This document shows, in pieces, positions 43,762-52,778 of a stretch of 64,000 bases of DNA. The notes beneath the pieces are model-generated. The model had not been told where the DNA came from and did no database searches. It was given only the letters and a program-made list of their open reading frames with translations. The position numbers were made by a program, and so were the translations under genes. The first letter of the stretch is position 1. Every line of letters starts with the position of its first letter. The DNA is from JBKCUI01 sp052161605 (GTDB lineage Bacteria > Planctomycetota > Planctomycetia > Pirellulales > Pirellulaceae), in assembly GCA_052161605.1 (NCBI GenBank), contig CP197409.1; one strand, given 5' to 3'.

Positions 43762-45801
43762 GTGGATTTTTTTGCGAGCCAGGATTTAGCCCGCCGAAAC
43801 ACTCGCAAGCTGATCGGACTGCTCGCGGTAACGGTCGTAGCGTTGACTTTGGCGGTCTACGGTGTCGCGGCCGTCGCGTTCATGGCCGGCTCTACCTACC
43901 AAACGAAATCCGAGGCTACAGCACCATTCGACGTTTCGAGCTGGCTGTTTAGCTATGAGAGTCTGGTCTTGCTAGGAGCGGTCGCTGTCTTAGTGACTGG
44001 AGTGGTTAGCGTCGGCTCGCTGATGAAGATCTCCGAACTCAATCAAGGTGGCGCGGGGGTCGCTAATCAACTGGGGGGGCGTAGGCTTCAACCGGGAACA
44101 ACAGACTTAGCCGAGAGACGTATTCTCAATGTCGTGGAGGAAATGGCACTCGCATCGGGTGTTCCCGTTCCACCGGTTTATTTGTTGGATAACGAACAGA
44201 GCATCAATGCGTTCGCTGCGGGTAACTCGATCGATGACGCTGTCATCGGCGTTAATAAAGGGACTATTCAAAAGCTGAATCGCGAGGAGCTCCAAGGAGT
44301 CATCGCTCACGAATTCAGCCATATCCTCAACGGGGACATGCGAATGAGTCTGCGCATGGTGGGGCTTCTTTACGGGATTCAAGCCATTGCGTTGATCGGG
44401 TTGACTTTGTTTCGCTTCACTGCCTACGCTGGGCACGCACGATCCAGCAACAACAAGAATGGGAACATAGCAATCGTCTTGATGATTCTCGGAGGTGGGC
44501 TCTTTGCGGTTGGCTCCATCGGTCTTTTCTTTGCGAGGCTTATCAAAGCGTCCATTTCCAGACAGAGAGAGTTCCTAGCTGATGCCTCGGCAGTTCAATT
44601 CACTCGGATTCCGACAGGCATTGCCGGTGCCCTCAAGATGATTGGGAACGATAGCCGGACTTCGAAAATGGAGTCCCCCAATGCGGAATCGATCAGCCAC
44701 ATGTTTTTTGCCAACATGTATGGTTCTCTTACTCAGAATTTGCTCGCAACGCACCCGCCCCTCGTTCCTCGCATTCAAAAAATCGAACCCGATTTCAATG
44801 GGCAATTCAAAAGCTACCTGGAGCGACGTTCGACCGCCTCCATCGTAGCCGCTGACGAGCGATCAAAGAAAAAGTCCAAAGAGAATGAAAACCCTTGGGG
44901 AAATCGCTTTGGTACCATGATGGGGCAACTCGGGATGCCGACACAATCCCTTCCGATTGAGCCGCACCTTTTCATTGCAGCGATCGGAAACCCCAATCAA
45001 GACGACATGCAGTTCTCGCAGAATCTTCTAGAGAATGTTCCACCGAAATTTTTAGAGCACTGCCATGACGTTTACTCGGCCCGTTGCATCGTATTCGCCT
45101 CATTGCTCGCCTCGGATGAGGCTGTCAGGCGTCAGCAGTTAGATGATCTTAAGAAACGCGAAGATGAACCGACGGCGGAAGAAACTTTGCGAATGTCTGC
45201 CGAGCTAACCAAAATTGGTGAACGCTTTCGACTGCCAATCTTCGAGATCCTACAAGGAACATTGGTGGGGTTGTCGAAACCTCAATTCCAGCGATTCCAA
45301 GAGACGGTCAAGTCACTGATCCTTGCAGATCGTAGCGTGTCGCTCTTCGAATTCTTCTTGCTTCACCATTTAGTTCGTCACCTTTCACGGCATCTTGGAG
45401 CTAACAAAGAGCGAGAAACGACGTTCCCCAATCTGACCCCACTCGCATCCGAGATCGAGCTGTTGTTATCGATTGTTGCGAGACAGGGGCACAAAGATCA
45501 GACGGAGATGGAAAAAGCTTTTCGGGCTGCCACGAGCTCTTTGCGAACGATGAACCGATCTTTGCGATTTACGGGCGGTGAGTGGGATTTCTCTAAACTC
45601 GACGCGGCTGTCCGACGATGTGGTTTTTTGGCTCCTCAAGCGAAGAAAGAACTGCTTGCCGCGATCGCTCATTGCATCATTCACGATGGGGTTGTAACCG
45701 TTGAAGAAGCAGAATTATTCCGTGCCATTGCCGAATCGCTCGATTGCCCGGTCCCGCCGATTGTTGCTACCTCCAATGCCAGTGCCGCGAGCGGAGGTTG
45801 A
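43762..45801 (+). CDS. Membrane-bound M48-family (HtpX-like) zinc metallopeptidase
   Basis: 679 aa, much longer than HtpX. The start is GTG 43762 with GGAGG 8 nt upstream. Two N-terminal helices (about 16-38 and 70-92) are followed by the M48 core: PVPPVYLLDNEQSINAFAAG, the zinc site HEFSH (near 183), two more helices, and ISRQREFLADASAVQF (near 265), whose Glu is the third ligand. A long C-terminal region (about 390-660) is helical and ends in a TerB-like stretch (AIAHCIIHDGVVTVEEAELF). It should degrade misfolded inner-membrane proteins. It pairs with lemA. The HtpX name is withheld because the extra C-terminal region is not in classical HtpX. Confidence 0.88.
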   Translation: MDFFASQDLARRNTRKLIGLLAVTVVALTLAVYGVAAVAFMAGSTYQTKSEATAPFDVSSWLFSYESLVLLGAVAVLVTGVVSVGSLMKISELNQGGAGVANQLGGRRLQPGTTDLAERRILNVVEEMALASGVPVPPVYLLDNEQSINAFAAGNSIDDAVIGVNKGTIQKLNREELQGVIAHEFSHILNGDMRMSLRMVGLLYGIQAIALIGLTLFRFTAYAGHARSSNNKNGNIAIVLMILGGGLFAVGSIGLFFARLIKASISRQREFLADASAVQFTRIPTGIAGALKMIGNDSRTSKMESPNAESISHMFFANMYGSLTQNLLATHPPLVPRIQKIEPDFNGQFKSYLERRSTASIVAADERSKKKSKENENPWGNRFGTMMGQLGMPTQSLPIEPHLFIAAIGNPNQDDMQFSQNLLENVPPKFLEHCHDVYSARCIVFASLLASDEAVRRQQLDDLKKREDEPTAEETLRMSAELTKIGERFRLPIFEILQGTLVGLSKPQFQRFQETVKSLILADRSVSLFEFFLLHHLVRHLSRHLGANKERETTFPNLTPLASEIELLLSIVARQGHKDQTEMEKAFRAATSSLRTMNRSLRFTGGEWDFSKLDAAVRRCGFLAPQAKKELLAAIAHCIIHDGVVTVEEAELFRAIAESLDCPVPPIVATSNASAASGG

Positions 45802-45810
45802 AAACAAGTA

Positions 45811-45853
45811 ATCGTTTAACCGCACGGGCATCGCCCTGCGCTGAGGGCTCCAG
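45811..45853 (+). repeat. 43-bp dispersed repeat with hairpin, copy 2
   Basis: It matches 39 of 43 bases with 37628-37670 and again lies directly downstream of a plus-strand stop codon (10 bp after the M48 gene). The stem CGCA-c-GGGC-atc-GCCC-TGCG is fully paired apart from one bulged C. The following 165 bp to the GNAT gene hold further short GC-rich inverted repeats such as CGAGtcccggCTCG and no gene. Confidence 0.7.
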
Positions 45854-46020
45854 CATCTTCACCGCCCGTCATTCTACCCAGTTATCTCACTCCGCCGATA
45901 CTTTTGTATTCCGTCGCCAGAGGCGAGTCCCGGCTCGCTACGCATCGCCCGTCACCGTATGGCTTGCGCCATTACGCTCCTATTTGCTTAGGGGCCGCCT
46001 CAATCGTCCTGCCGGGGCGA

Positions 46021-46578
46021 TCACATTTCTAGATTGCCAACTTTGAAAACAATTTCCGATCTCTGAAATCCGATCGACTCGTAAAGTTTGATAGCTCCGT
46101 AGTTGTGGATGGTCACCTCGAGGGTTACGTAACGGCAGCCTTGGGACTGAAACCCTAGGATCGCGCGTCGGATTAATTCGCGTCCGATTCCCTTGCCCCG
46201 AAAACTGGGTATCACCCCTATGTTCTGGATGGCACCATGCGTCAAGTTGGTACGAAGGCCCTGGATCGTTCCTACCGCAAGCAAATTTCGCTGATTGCTA
46301 TCTTTAGCCAACGCTAACCAAGTCGCCTCGGGAACGAACGAATCCTTTTGAGAAATATCCCGCATCAGCCTGCGACAGCCCTCGCGATCGCCGAGACAAG
46401 GGAAAACGTTCACATCCATTTCCCTGCGAAAACTCTCCCATTTGCACATTCCGTGCATGGGCAGTAGCTTGTCCTCCCAGGCTGCGAAAAGAGTCTCTCC
46501 AGATAATTGAGACTCCGGGATGGCTTGGGAATGCACATCGAATTGCATTCGGAATCGCTTGAAAAAAACGGACGTCAT
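46021..46578 (-). CDS. GNAT-family N-acetyltransferase
   Basis: 185 aa from ATG 46578, which starts 1 nt after the TAA of the upstream GGT gene, implying translational coupling; the frame opens at 46668. The GNAT core is in the C-terminal half: AIQNIGVIPSFRGKGIGREL carries the acetyl-CoA loop (R/QxxGxG/A), followed by VTIHNYGAIKLYESIGFQ. The N-terminal half is divergent. The substrate is unknown. As the last gene of the sulfatase/GGT run, it may act on amino acids or peptides released by the transpeptidase; that is inference. Confidence 0.82.
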   Translation of the reverse strand: MTSVFFKRFRMQFDVHSQAIPESQLSGETLFAAWEDKLLPMHGMCKWESFRREMDVNVFPCLGDREGCRRLMRDISQKDSFVPEATWLALAKDSNQRNLLAVGTIQGLRTNLTHGAIQNIGVIPSFRGKGIGRELIRRAILGFQSQGCRYVTLEVTIHNYGAIKLYESIGFQRSEIVFKVGNLEM

Positions 46579-46579
46579 T

Positions 46580-48343
46580 TTATCTATCCAACGCGGCTGC
46601 ACGACCGCCTGCGCGAACGTCGCAAGCTGCCTCCAAGATGCCAGAATCGTCGATTCGCTGGACTCCATGCGCGACTGCCAGAGAACCGCTTACCTTGACA
46701 TTATGCCCTAAGGTTTTGAGTTTCGCTAACAATTCATCGTTTCGTTGATCTGAACGATAAGATGCGCCGAGGCTCGCCTCGCACATTAAAGTATCAGGCT
46801 GCCACTGATGATGGATTCGTGACTCGCTGATGGCATCTCCGACATTCATGCCGTAATCAATACAACGCACGACGGTTTGCAACGTGGCGTTTATAATACG
46901 AGGCCCACCGGCCGCCCCGCACGCAAGCACAGGGACGCCGGAGTTATTCAGGACGATCGTAGGGCTCATGCTTGATAAAGGGCGTTTGCCTGGCTCCACC
47001 GAGTTTGCATTGGATCCAATCAAACCAAATGCGTTCGGTACCCCTGGAGAAACACTGAAGTCGTCCATTTGATTGTTCAGCATGACACCCGTGCCGGGAA
47101 CCATCATTTTGTTTCCCCAACTCGTATTAACCGTGGCGGTCAACGCAACCCAGTTACCTTGGTCGTCCGCAGTCGAGAGGTGTGTTGTATGCTTCTTTTC
47201 ATCGTCGTGCTGCGACGCTTGGCTAGGCAAATGCCCCGGCACTACTGAGGCATGCTGTAGATCAATTTTGGATGCTAACTCATCGGTATAAGCCGTCGAG
47301 CTGAGAAAGTTCGGGATATCTACAAAATCCGAATCCCCTAGATAATACGCTCGATCCGCGAACGCCAGCTTCATTGCCTCGGCCAACAAATGATAAAAGC
47401 CAGCGGTTCGACCGGTTTCTGAAACGTCCTGCATCGTGTAGCGAGACAACATCTGGAGCATTTGCAGAATGTGAAGCCCTCCCGAACTCGGCGGTGGGAA
47501 GCCTAAAACGCGGTAGCCACGATAGGATGACTCGAGTACCGTCCGATCTTTCGATTTGTAAGCCGAGAAGTCCGTTTTTTCTAAGATGCCCCCCTCTTCA
47601 CGAAGATAACGCGAGCACTTTTCTGCAAACTCTCCCTCGTAGAACCAACCCGGCCCTTGTTCGGCAATCGTCTCGAGAGTCGCGCCGAGTTCTCGCTGTA
47701 CCAGCGCTTGCCCAGCATCGAGGCCTGTGCCATCCGCCTTGAGCAAGACGGCTGCCGAGGAAGAGAAGCGACTCAAGACTCGTAATTCATTCTTGATGCT
47801 GGTGGCCACTCCCTTTGAAACAGCCACACCATTTTTCGCAGCTCGTATCGCAGGCTCAAAAAGATCGGACCACGGTAACTTGCCGAACCGCGAGTGCATC
47901 GAGTGAAGGGCTGCGATCTGGCCAGGAACCCCGCAGGCCAGCGGGCCATCTTGACTAAGCTGAACATCGCCGACTCCGTTTCGAAGGTACATGTCTCTAT
48001 GTGCCAATCGTGGAGCGGTCTCTCGGCCATCGATCGCATGGGTCGTGCCGTCTGACAAGCGAATTAAGATTAGGCACCCCCCGCCGATCCCAGAGTTATG
48101 TCCGTCGACAACCCCTAAGCACAGTGCAGCCGCAGCAGCCGCATCAACGGCATTCCCGCCTTGTTCGATCATCTTCATAGCGGCCACTGACGCCAAGGGA
48201 TGCACGGTCGCTGCAACATTGCGTCCTCGGATAACAGGTCGTGTTTCCGTCGTAGCATCAGCAGCTAAGAGACGTCGCGCCACGCCTGGTCCGCAGGCCG
48301 TTGCTGCTAGTAGCCCACCTAAAAACTCTCTCCGCTTGACCAT
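46580..48343 (-). CDS. ggt: Gamma-glutamyltranspeptidase, Tat-exported
   Basis: 587 aa from ATG 48343, chosen because it begins a twin-arginine signal (VKRREFLGGLL); the frame opens at 48400. GGT cleaves gamma-glutamyl bonds of glutathione and is auto-processed into two subunits. The catalytic Thr is in KHTTHLSTAD (near residue 386). Other family blocks are GGNAVDAAAAAALCLGVVDGHNSGIGGG at the N-terminus (given here in parts: GGNAVDAAAA, HNSGIGGG), PPSSGGLHILQML, GVMLNNQMDDFS and GKRPLSSMSPTIV. The stop is 1 nt before the GNAT start. It is 38 bp after the sulfatase gene. Tat export means it folds in the cytoplasm and acts in the periplasm. Confidence 0.92.
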   Translation of the reverse strand: MVKRREFLGGLLAATACGPGVARRLLAADATTETRPVIRGRNVAATVHPLASVAAMKMIEQGGNAVDAAAAAALCLGVVDGHNSGIGGGCLILIRLSDGTTHAIDGRETAPRLAHRDMYLRNGVGDVQLSQDGPLACGVPGQIAALHSMHSRFGKLPWSDLFEPAIRAAKNGVAVSKGVATSIKNELRVLSRFSSSAAVLLKADGTGLDAGQALVQRELGATLETIAEQGPGWFYEGEFAEKCSRYLREEGGILEKTDFSAYKSKDRTVLESSYRGYRVLGFPPPSSGGLHILQMLQMLSRYTMQDVSETGRTAGFYHLLAEAMKLAFADRAYYLGDSDFVDIPNFLSSTAYTDELASKIDLQHASVVPGHLPSQASQHDDEKKHTTHLSTADDQGNWVALTATVNTSWGNKMMVPGTGVMLNNQMDDFSVSPGVPNAFGLIGSNANSVEPGKRPLSSMSPTIVLNNSGVPVLACGAAGGPRIINATLQTVVRCIDYGMNVGDAISESRIHHQWQPDTLMCEASLGASYRSDQRNDELLAKLKTLGHNVKVSGSLAVAHGVQRIDDSGILEAACDVRAGGRAAALDR

Positions 48344-48380
48344 CAATACACTCGTAGAAGTAAAAGATAAGATAACGAGA

Positions 48381-50321
48381 TTACTTTTTTCGCAAGACAA
48401 TTTTGCGAATGTCCATGACTGCGACGTTCGTTTTGTTTTGGGGGCGAACCTCGATGGTTGCTTTACCCATTTGCAAGTTCAGTGCACCGAGAGGTTCATA
48501 AATCATGTGCTGAAAGTGCCCCGTCTCTTTGACATTGAACTCGATAGCCTGATCCTGACATACGAGATTGACTCGCGAGCCACCATTTCCCCCTCCGCAA
48601 CCATATTGCATTTCGATCTCGTACTCGCCATCTTCAGGAACAGTGAATTGCCACTCGGCCCAATCATCTACCTCGGTCCAGTAACCCACTACATTCTTGT
48701 GAGGTTCGGGCTCATAGCGAATGTTTTTTCCGTGAACTTTAACCTCGGAAGCCCATAGCGTAATGGTTCCTTCGGGAGACTTTAGGATCGACTTTTTACC
48801 CTGAACGGCTTGATCCATTAGGTTTCGCCATTCTCGCCAAGCCAAACCAATCTCATTCGCTGATCGATCGGCTTCTAGCTTGGTGGAATCCTTTTCCACA
48901 TAAATCTTGCGGTGTAACTCCGGATCCCATTCTGGATTTAGCGTGCAGCGTTGGGCACCGACGGAGTCTCGCCATTTCTTGAGCCTGGCTGTCATAGAGG
49001 CCACCTTTTCCGGTTCCAGTTCTGCTAGATTGTTTCGTTCCCCCGGATCGGTCGCCAAGTCGAACAGTTCGAGCGTTTCGTCCTCATGATGAAAGACCAG
49101 TTTCCAATTCCCTTGTCTCATTGCTGATGCGGGGCGGCTCCCTTGGTTGGTGTAGTGTGGGAAGTCCCAAAAGAGTGGTCTGTCGATGGGGAGCGATTTG
49201 CCTTGAAACCAATGGTCGTACAAATCATTACCATCGATGGGGCCAACGCTGGTCGCTACTTTACCACCTGCGGAGCGAATCAAGGTTGGAAAAAGGTCGA
49301 GTTGACTGATTGGTTCGTCGACTATGCGTCCGCTTTCGATATTTCCTTTTATGGAACGCACGAGGAACGGGATGCGCAGACCACCTTCGTACAAGTATCC
49401 TTTGCCGGCACGGAAGGGGGCGTTGTGTGAAACCGGTTCGGGGTGCAACTCGGGAACATGCAAGCCGCCGTTATCGCTTGTGAAAATGACCACTGTATCG
49501 CGAGTTGTTGGCAGCTTTTCGATCGCTGTCATCAACATGCCAAACGACTGGTCCATGGATTCCATGTTCGCGGCGTACAGAGGGCTATATGCGTCTTTAT
49601 GCTTAGCAAGAGCACCTTCGGTCGCTTCCAGCATGATGTGTGGGATGTGGTGTGGGATGAAGCAGAAAAAAGGTGCACCGTCGTCGGCATTCATGAACTT
49701 GATCGCTTCTCGCGTAATCAAAAACTCGTTCTTGCCGCCACCGATTCCCGTAGAGTCTGCTGTGGAAAGGTCACCCAAAGAGCCGCGGGCTGGAGCTTCG
49801 ACGGCGATATCAAATCCTTGGTGAGTAGGACCATGTTTGCCACCACCCAGGTGCCACTTTCCGAAAAGCCCGGTCCGATACCCAAGCAGCTTCAACTCTT
49901 CTGCGATGGTCTTTTCTTCGAGTGGTAATGCCGAGTGGATTCTGGCGTTGAGAAGTTTCTGCGACGGGGCGTCGGCGCGACCCGGTAGATACGAGGTCAA
50001 ATGCAAACGAGACGGAGATTTGCCCGTCATCAACGCTGCTCTCGACGCTGAGCAAATCGATAGCCCACAATAGGCATTCGTATAGCGAATGCCTTGTGCA
50101 GCAAATGCGTCTAGGTTAGGTGTCGCATGTTCTGTGCGACCATAGCAACCAAGATCGGTTATTCCCAAATCGTCAACGAACACCAAGACGATATTAGGGG
50201 GAAGCTCCTCGTCCCCGATGGCATTCGCTGAAGCGTTAAAGCTGAACCAAGCAATGCTCACCCCGTAGATTGCGATGAGGTTGATTATCGAGCGAGATGA
50301 AGAGGATAATGATTCTGGCAT
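48381..50321 (-). CDS. Exported type I sulfatase with C-terminal carbohydrate-binding-like domain
   Basis: 646 aa. AGGAG lies 10 nt before the ATG. A signal peptide (about 10-34) precedes the alkaline phosphatase-like core: FVDDLGITDLGCYG (metal Asp 50, 51) and SICSASRAALMTGKSP, in which Cys90 is the residue converted to formylglycine (C-x-A-x-R form). Later metal ligands are in FTSDNGG. The last 130 residues (YWTEVDDWAEWQFTVPEDGEYEIEM start) form a beta-sandwich like CBM-type or DUF-type domains on planctomycete sulfatases. Such enzymes strip sulfate from algal polysaccharides. It lies 13 bp after the DUF2007 gene. The sulfatase-activating enzyme is not in the window. Confidence 0.93.
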   Translation of the reverse strand: MPESLSSSSRSIINLIAIYGVSIAWFSFNASANAIGDEELPPNIVLVFVDDLGITDLGCYGRTEHATPNLDAFAAQGIRYTNAYCGLSICSASRAALMTGKSPSRLHLTSYLPGRADAPSQKLLNARIHSALPLEEKTIAEELKLLGYRTGLFGKWHLGGGKHGPTHQGFDIAVEAPARGSLGDLSTADSTGIGGGKNEFLITREAIKFMNADDGAPFFCFIPHHIPHIMLEATEGALAKHKDAYSPLYAANMESMDQSFGMLMTAIEKLPTTRDTVVIFTSDNGGLHVPELHPEPVSHNAPFRAGKGYLYEGGLRIPFLVRSIKGNIESGRIVDEPISQLDLFPTLIRSAGGKVATSVGPIDGNDLYDHWFQGKSLPIDRPLFWDFPHYTNQGSRPASAMRQGNWKLVFHHEDETLELFDLATDPGERNNLAELEPEKVASMTARLKKWRDSVGAQRCTLNPEWDPELHRKIYVEKDSTKLEADRSANEIGLAWREWRNLMDQAVQGKKSILKSPEGTITLWASEVKVHGKNIRYEPEPHKNVVGYWTEVDDWAEWQFTVPEDGEYEIEMQYGCGGGNGGSRVNLVCQDQAIEFNVKETGHFQHMIYEPLGALNLQMGKATIEVRPQNKTNVAVMDIRKIVLRKK

Positions 50322-50334
50322 CGCCGGACTACTC

Positions 50335-50883
50335 CTATATTGAACCGCGTATGATGAGACGCACGAAAAGCAAAATAACTAGTATGTAAGGAACGCTGAT
50401 CGCGGTGGCAACCCAAGCTTGAATCTTGTACTTTGAGCTCAGTTTCCCTTCGCCTAAAAGGACGTGAAAAACCAACAAGTAGACTGTGAAGAACTGGATT
50501 GGAGGAATAAACAATCCGATTATAGCTCCTCGAAACGCCCTTTTGGCACTATCCTCCCGCTCATTGACAGTTATTAATTCTTCATTGAGAGAATGTTCAC
50601 TTCTTGAGTTTTGTTGAGCGAAATCACCAGCCGCTTGATTAAATTCTGCCTTGAGCTCAGCTGGATCGACTGGATTCTTGAGGATCTCGGCGGCTACTTT
50701 TGCATCAGAGGAGTCGACCAATATTTTGACCCCTCCAACAGTGTCAGTTAGGGTCCAAATCAAACTAGAGACCCACTCGTTGTCTAAATAGGATGGGATT
50801 CCTTCTGCGTCTAATGCAAATCGCGCGGCATGAGCAAGTTCCGTGGTTGAGTAGACTCCGACACAGACAAGCTCTTTTGGCAT
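50335..50883 (-). CDS. DUF2007 (putative signal-transducing) protein with two C-terminal helices
   Basis: 182 aa from ATG 50883, preceded by AGAGGA 7 nt upstream; a GTG at 50901 is also in frame. A DUF2007 domain occupies residues 1-68 (LVCVGVYSTTELAHAARFAL, then GIPSYLDNEW and GGVKILVDSSDAKVAAEIL). A Gln/Asn-rich linker follows. Two transmembrane helices fill about 115-178 (AIIGLFIPPIQFFTVYLLVF and AWVATAISVPYILVILLFV). The family's activity is unknown; the name refers to a weak link to signalling. It sits 21 bp after the histidine kinase gene and 13 bp before the sulfatase, so it is in the same transcript. Confidence 0.75.
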   Translation of the reverse strand: MPKELVCVGVYSTTELAHAARFALDAEGIPSYLDNEWVSSLIWTLTDTVGGVKILVDSSDAKVAAEILKNPVDPAELKAEFNQAAGDFAQQNSRSEHSLNEELITVNEREDSAKRAFRGAIIGLFIPPIQFFTVYLLVFHVLLGEGKLSSKYKIQAWVATAISVPYILVILLFVRLIIRGSI

Positions 50884-50904
50884 TTTATTTTCCTCTGTCA
50901 CTTA

Positions 50905-52614
50905 TTACTGAGTTATCGGAAAGCTAATCTCGAAACAACTACCTTCACCGAGGCGACTCGTCACTTTTAGTTCTGCGGACACCAGTTGGCATAGATGCTT
51001 TACGATTGCAAGCCCCAGGCCTGTGCCACCGGTTTCTTGGCTGCGAGCTTTCTCAACACGGTAGAATCGTTCAAAGATTCTTTCGAGATCTTCAGGAGGA
51101 ATTCCAATGCCAGAGTCTTCGATTCTGACCAAGCAATGCCCGTCGACCTCTTGAGCGGTGATCGACACAGAGCCGTCGGGTTTGTTGTATCGAATCGCAT
51201 TGCTGACAATGTTGGCCAAGATCGTTTTTAGTGACGCCAGATCGGAAAGGATGCGATCCGAAAACACTGTCCCAACGTCGACAGAAACCTTATGTCGTTT
51301 GGCGATGGCGGAATGATCGTCGACGCAGGAGTTTATGACATCTCGAATAGAAATGGGGACCAGAGCTGGTTTGTCGGGCTGAGACTGCAACCGGCTTAAT
51401 TGAAGCAAATCTGCAATAAGCGCCTCCAGTCGGCTCGCTTGCTCCTCGATCCGCATGATGAAGTGTTGTCTGGCATCGGGATCGTCCATTGCTCCCATTA
51501 GTAGCGTTTCTGCGTAAGCTTTTATAGACGCCAACGGGGTCTTTAGTTCGTGCGATACGTTTGCGGTGAAGTCGCGACGGAGATTCTCCAGTTGTTTAAG
51601 TCTCGTCTCATCGGCTATGGATACTAAAACGCGATAGGCGTTGTTCGTGGGATCTTGCTGGCCAATGGGAATGGCTTTGAGGCGGAGAGAAGTTCGGCCC
51701 TGATTCCTTTGGAACTCGATTTCATGAGGTTTACCCGATTCGTGGGTTGCCAGAATGCAATCGAAGACTTCTGGTATTCGGACCACCTCGATGAGACGTT
51801 GACCGACCTCCGCTAGCTCGATCCCTAAGAGTGCTTTGCCGGCTGGGTTCACGAAATCTAACTTGAGCTTCTCGTTAAAGGTGAGAATGCCTATGGGCAT
51901 GCTGGTCATGGCTTGCGACGAACGCTCGTAGGTTTGACTGACCCGCGAGATTTGGTTTTTCATGGAATCAGCCATGGCGTAAATGCTTTGTGCCAGCGAT
52001 TCTCGTACTCCCATCCATTCGTTTGCTTTGAGGGTCTCTTGGTTGACACCGATTTGAGACGAAAAACGTTGTATCCAGGCTTCTTCCTGAGCTCGCTCAG
52101 CTCTCGCTTTGATCCACATGAGACCAATAACTGCACCGAAGATGCCAAAGCAATGTGCTAGCATGATGGCTGTTCCTACAACACCGGAGACATCGGAATC
52201 CGTAAATCTACGGATAAGAGTCGCGGAATATAGGCGACCATCCGCCGAATTCCAATCGTGTTCCAGTTTTAGTCGCCGATAGCCACTGGGCTCCGATTGC
52301 CACTGTACCCTTATTGGGCTGCTGTTGTCAGATGGGCGTGCTCTCTCCGTTTTTTCGTTCCAGACTAGGGCCCCTTTACTTAACTTAAAAAGCAGTTCAT
52401 CCAGGTCTCTTTGTCCGTCAAGATCGGTTTTCAATGTCTGGATTACCTCAAAGTCTCTCACCGCAGACTCAGCAATTTGCGATTGCCAAAGCTGGATACG
52501 GCCTTCTTGAATGGGCCATTGCAGAACCAGCCCAGCCCCCCAAAAAAGGGCAGAGATACCCAGCCAAATGCCGATCGATTTCGGTGGTATGAGGTAATAA
52601 GGTGGGGTTGGAAT
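50905..52614 (-). CDS. PhoR-like sensor histidine kinase; the full N-terminus would need a non-canonical start
   Basis: HATPase (NANIVSNAIRYNKPDG, DSGIGIPPEDLERIFERFYR, GGTGLGLAIV) and HisKA (NVSHELKTPLASIKAY, phospho-His) follow a PAS domain (about 240-345, full-length numbering). The last usual start is GTG 52461 (518 aa), leaving one N-terminal helix (near HCFGIFGAVIGLMW). But the frame is open for another 51 codons to a TAA upstream, and these encode an in-frame first membrane helix (SIGIWLGISALFWGAGLVLQ), as expected for PhoR-type kinases. No ATG, GTG or TTG exists there. An ATT at 52614 has GGGAG exactly 8 nt upstream, so I extend the gene to it. A sequence error or an N-terminally short protein are alternatives. 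No response regulator is adjacent on this strand. Confidence 0.7.
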   Translation of the reverse strand: MPTPPYYLIPPKSIGIWLGISALFWGAGLVLQWPIQEGRIQLWQSQIAESAVRDFEVIQTLKTDLDGQRDLDELLFKLSKGALVWNEKTERARPSDNSSPIRVQWQSEPSGYRRLKLEHDWNSADGRLYSATLIRRFTDSDVSGVVGTAIMLAHCFGIFGAVIGLMWIKARAERAQEEAWIQRFSSQIGVNQETLKANEWMGVRESLAQSIYAMADSMKNQISRVSQTYERSSQAMTSMPIGILTFNEKLKLDFVNPAGKALLGIELAEVGQRLIEVVRIPEVFDCILATHESGKPHEIEFQRNQGRTSLRLKAIPIGQQDPTNNAYRVLVSIADETRLKQLENLRRDFTANVSHELKTPLASIKAYAETLLMGAMDDPDARQHFIMRIEEQASRLEALIADLLQLSRLQSQPDKPALVPISIRDVINSCVDDHSAIAKRHKVSVDVGTVFSDRILSDLASLKTILANIVSNAIRYNKPDGSVSITAQEVDGHCLVRIEDSGIGIPPEDLERIFERFYRVEKARSQETGGTGLGLAIVKHLCQLVSAELKVTSRLGEGSCFEISFPITQ

Positions 52615-52732
52615 CGAAGGGACTCCCGTTTATTCACGATTTGGTTGTAGATTGGCGAGATCCATGACTCATGGATTGGGGACGCCTGGATCGGACGGTT
52701 GCAAGACGCCTGTTTGTACTAGCTTGATCACC

Positions 52733-52738
52733 TATAAT
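52733..52738 (+). promoter_or_regulatory. Candidate -10 box of the ferrochelatase gene
   Basis: A perfect TATAAT lies 40 bp before the ATG of hemH. No -35 has a normal spacing (TTGTAC at 52714 is 13 bp away; TTGCAA at 52699 is 28 bp away), so this is a weak call. Confidence 0.3.
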
Positions 52739-52778
52739 ACTACACCATCCGGCCCTTACTCACTACACCACAAAAGAT

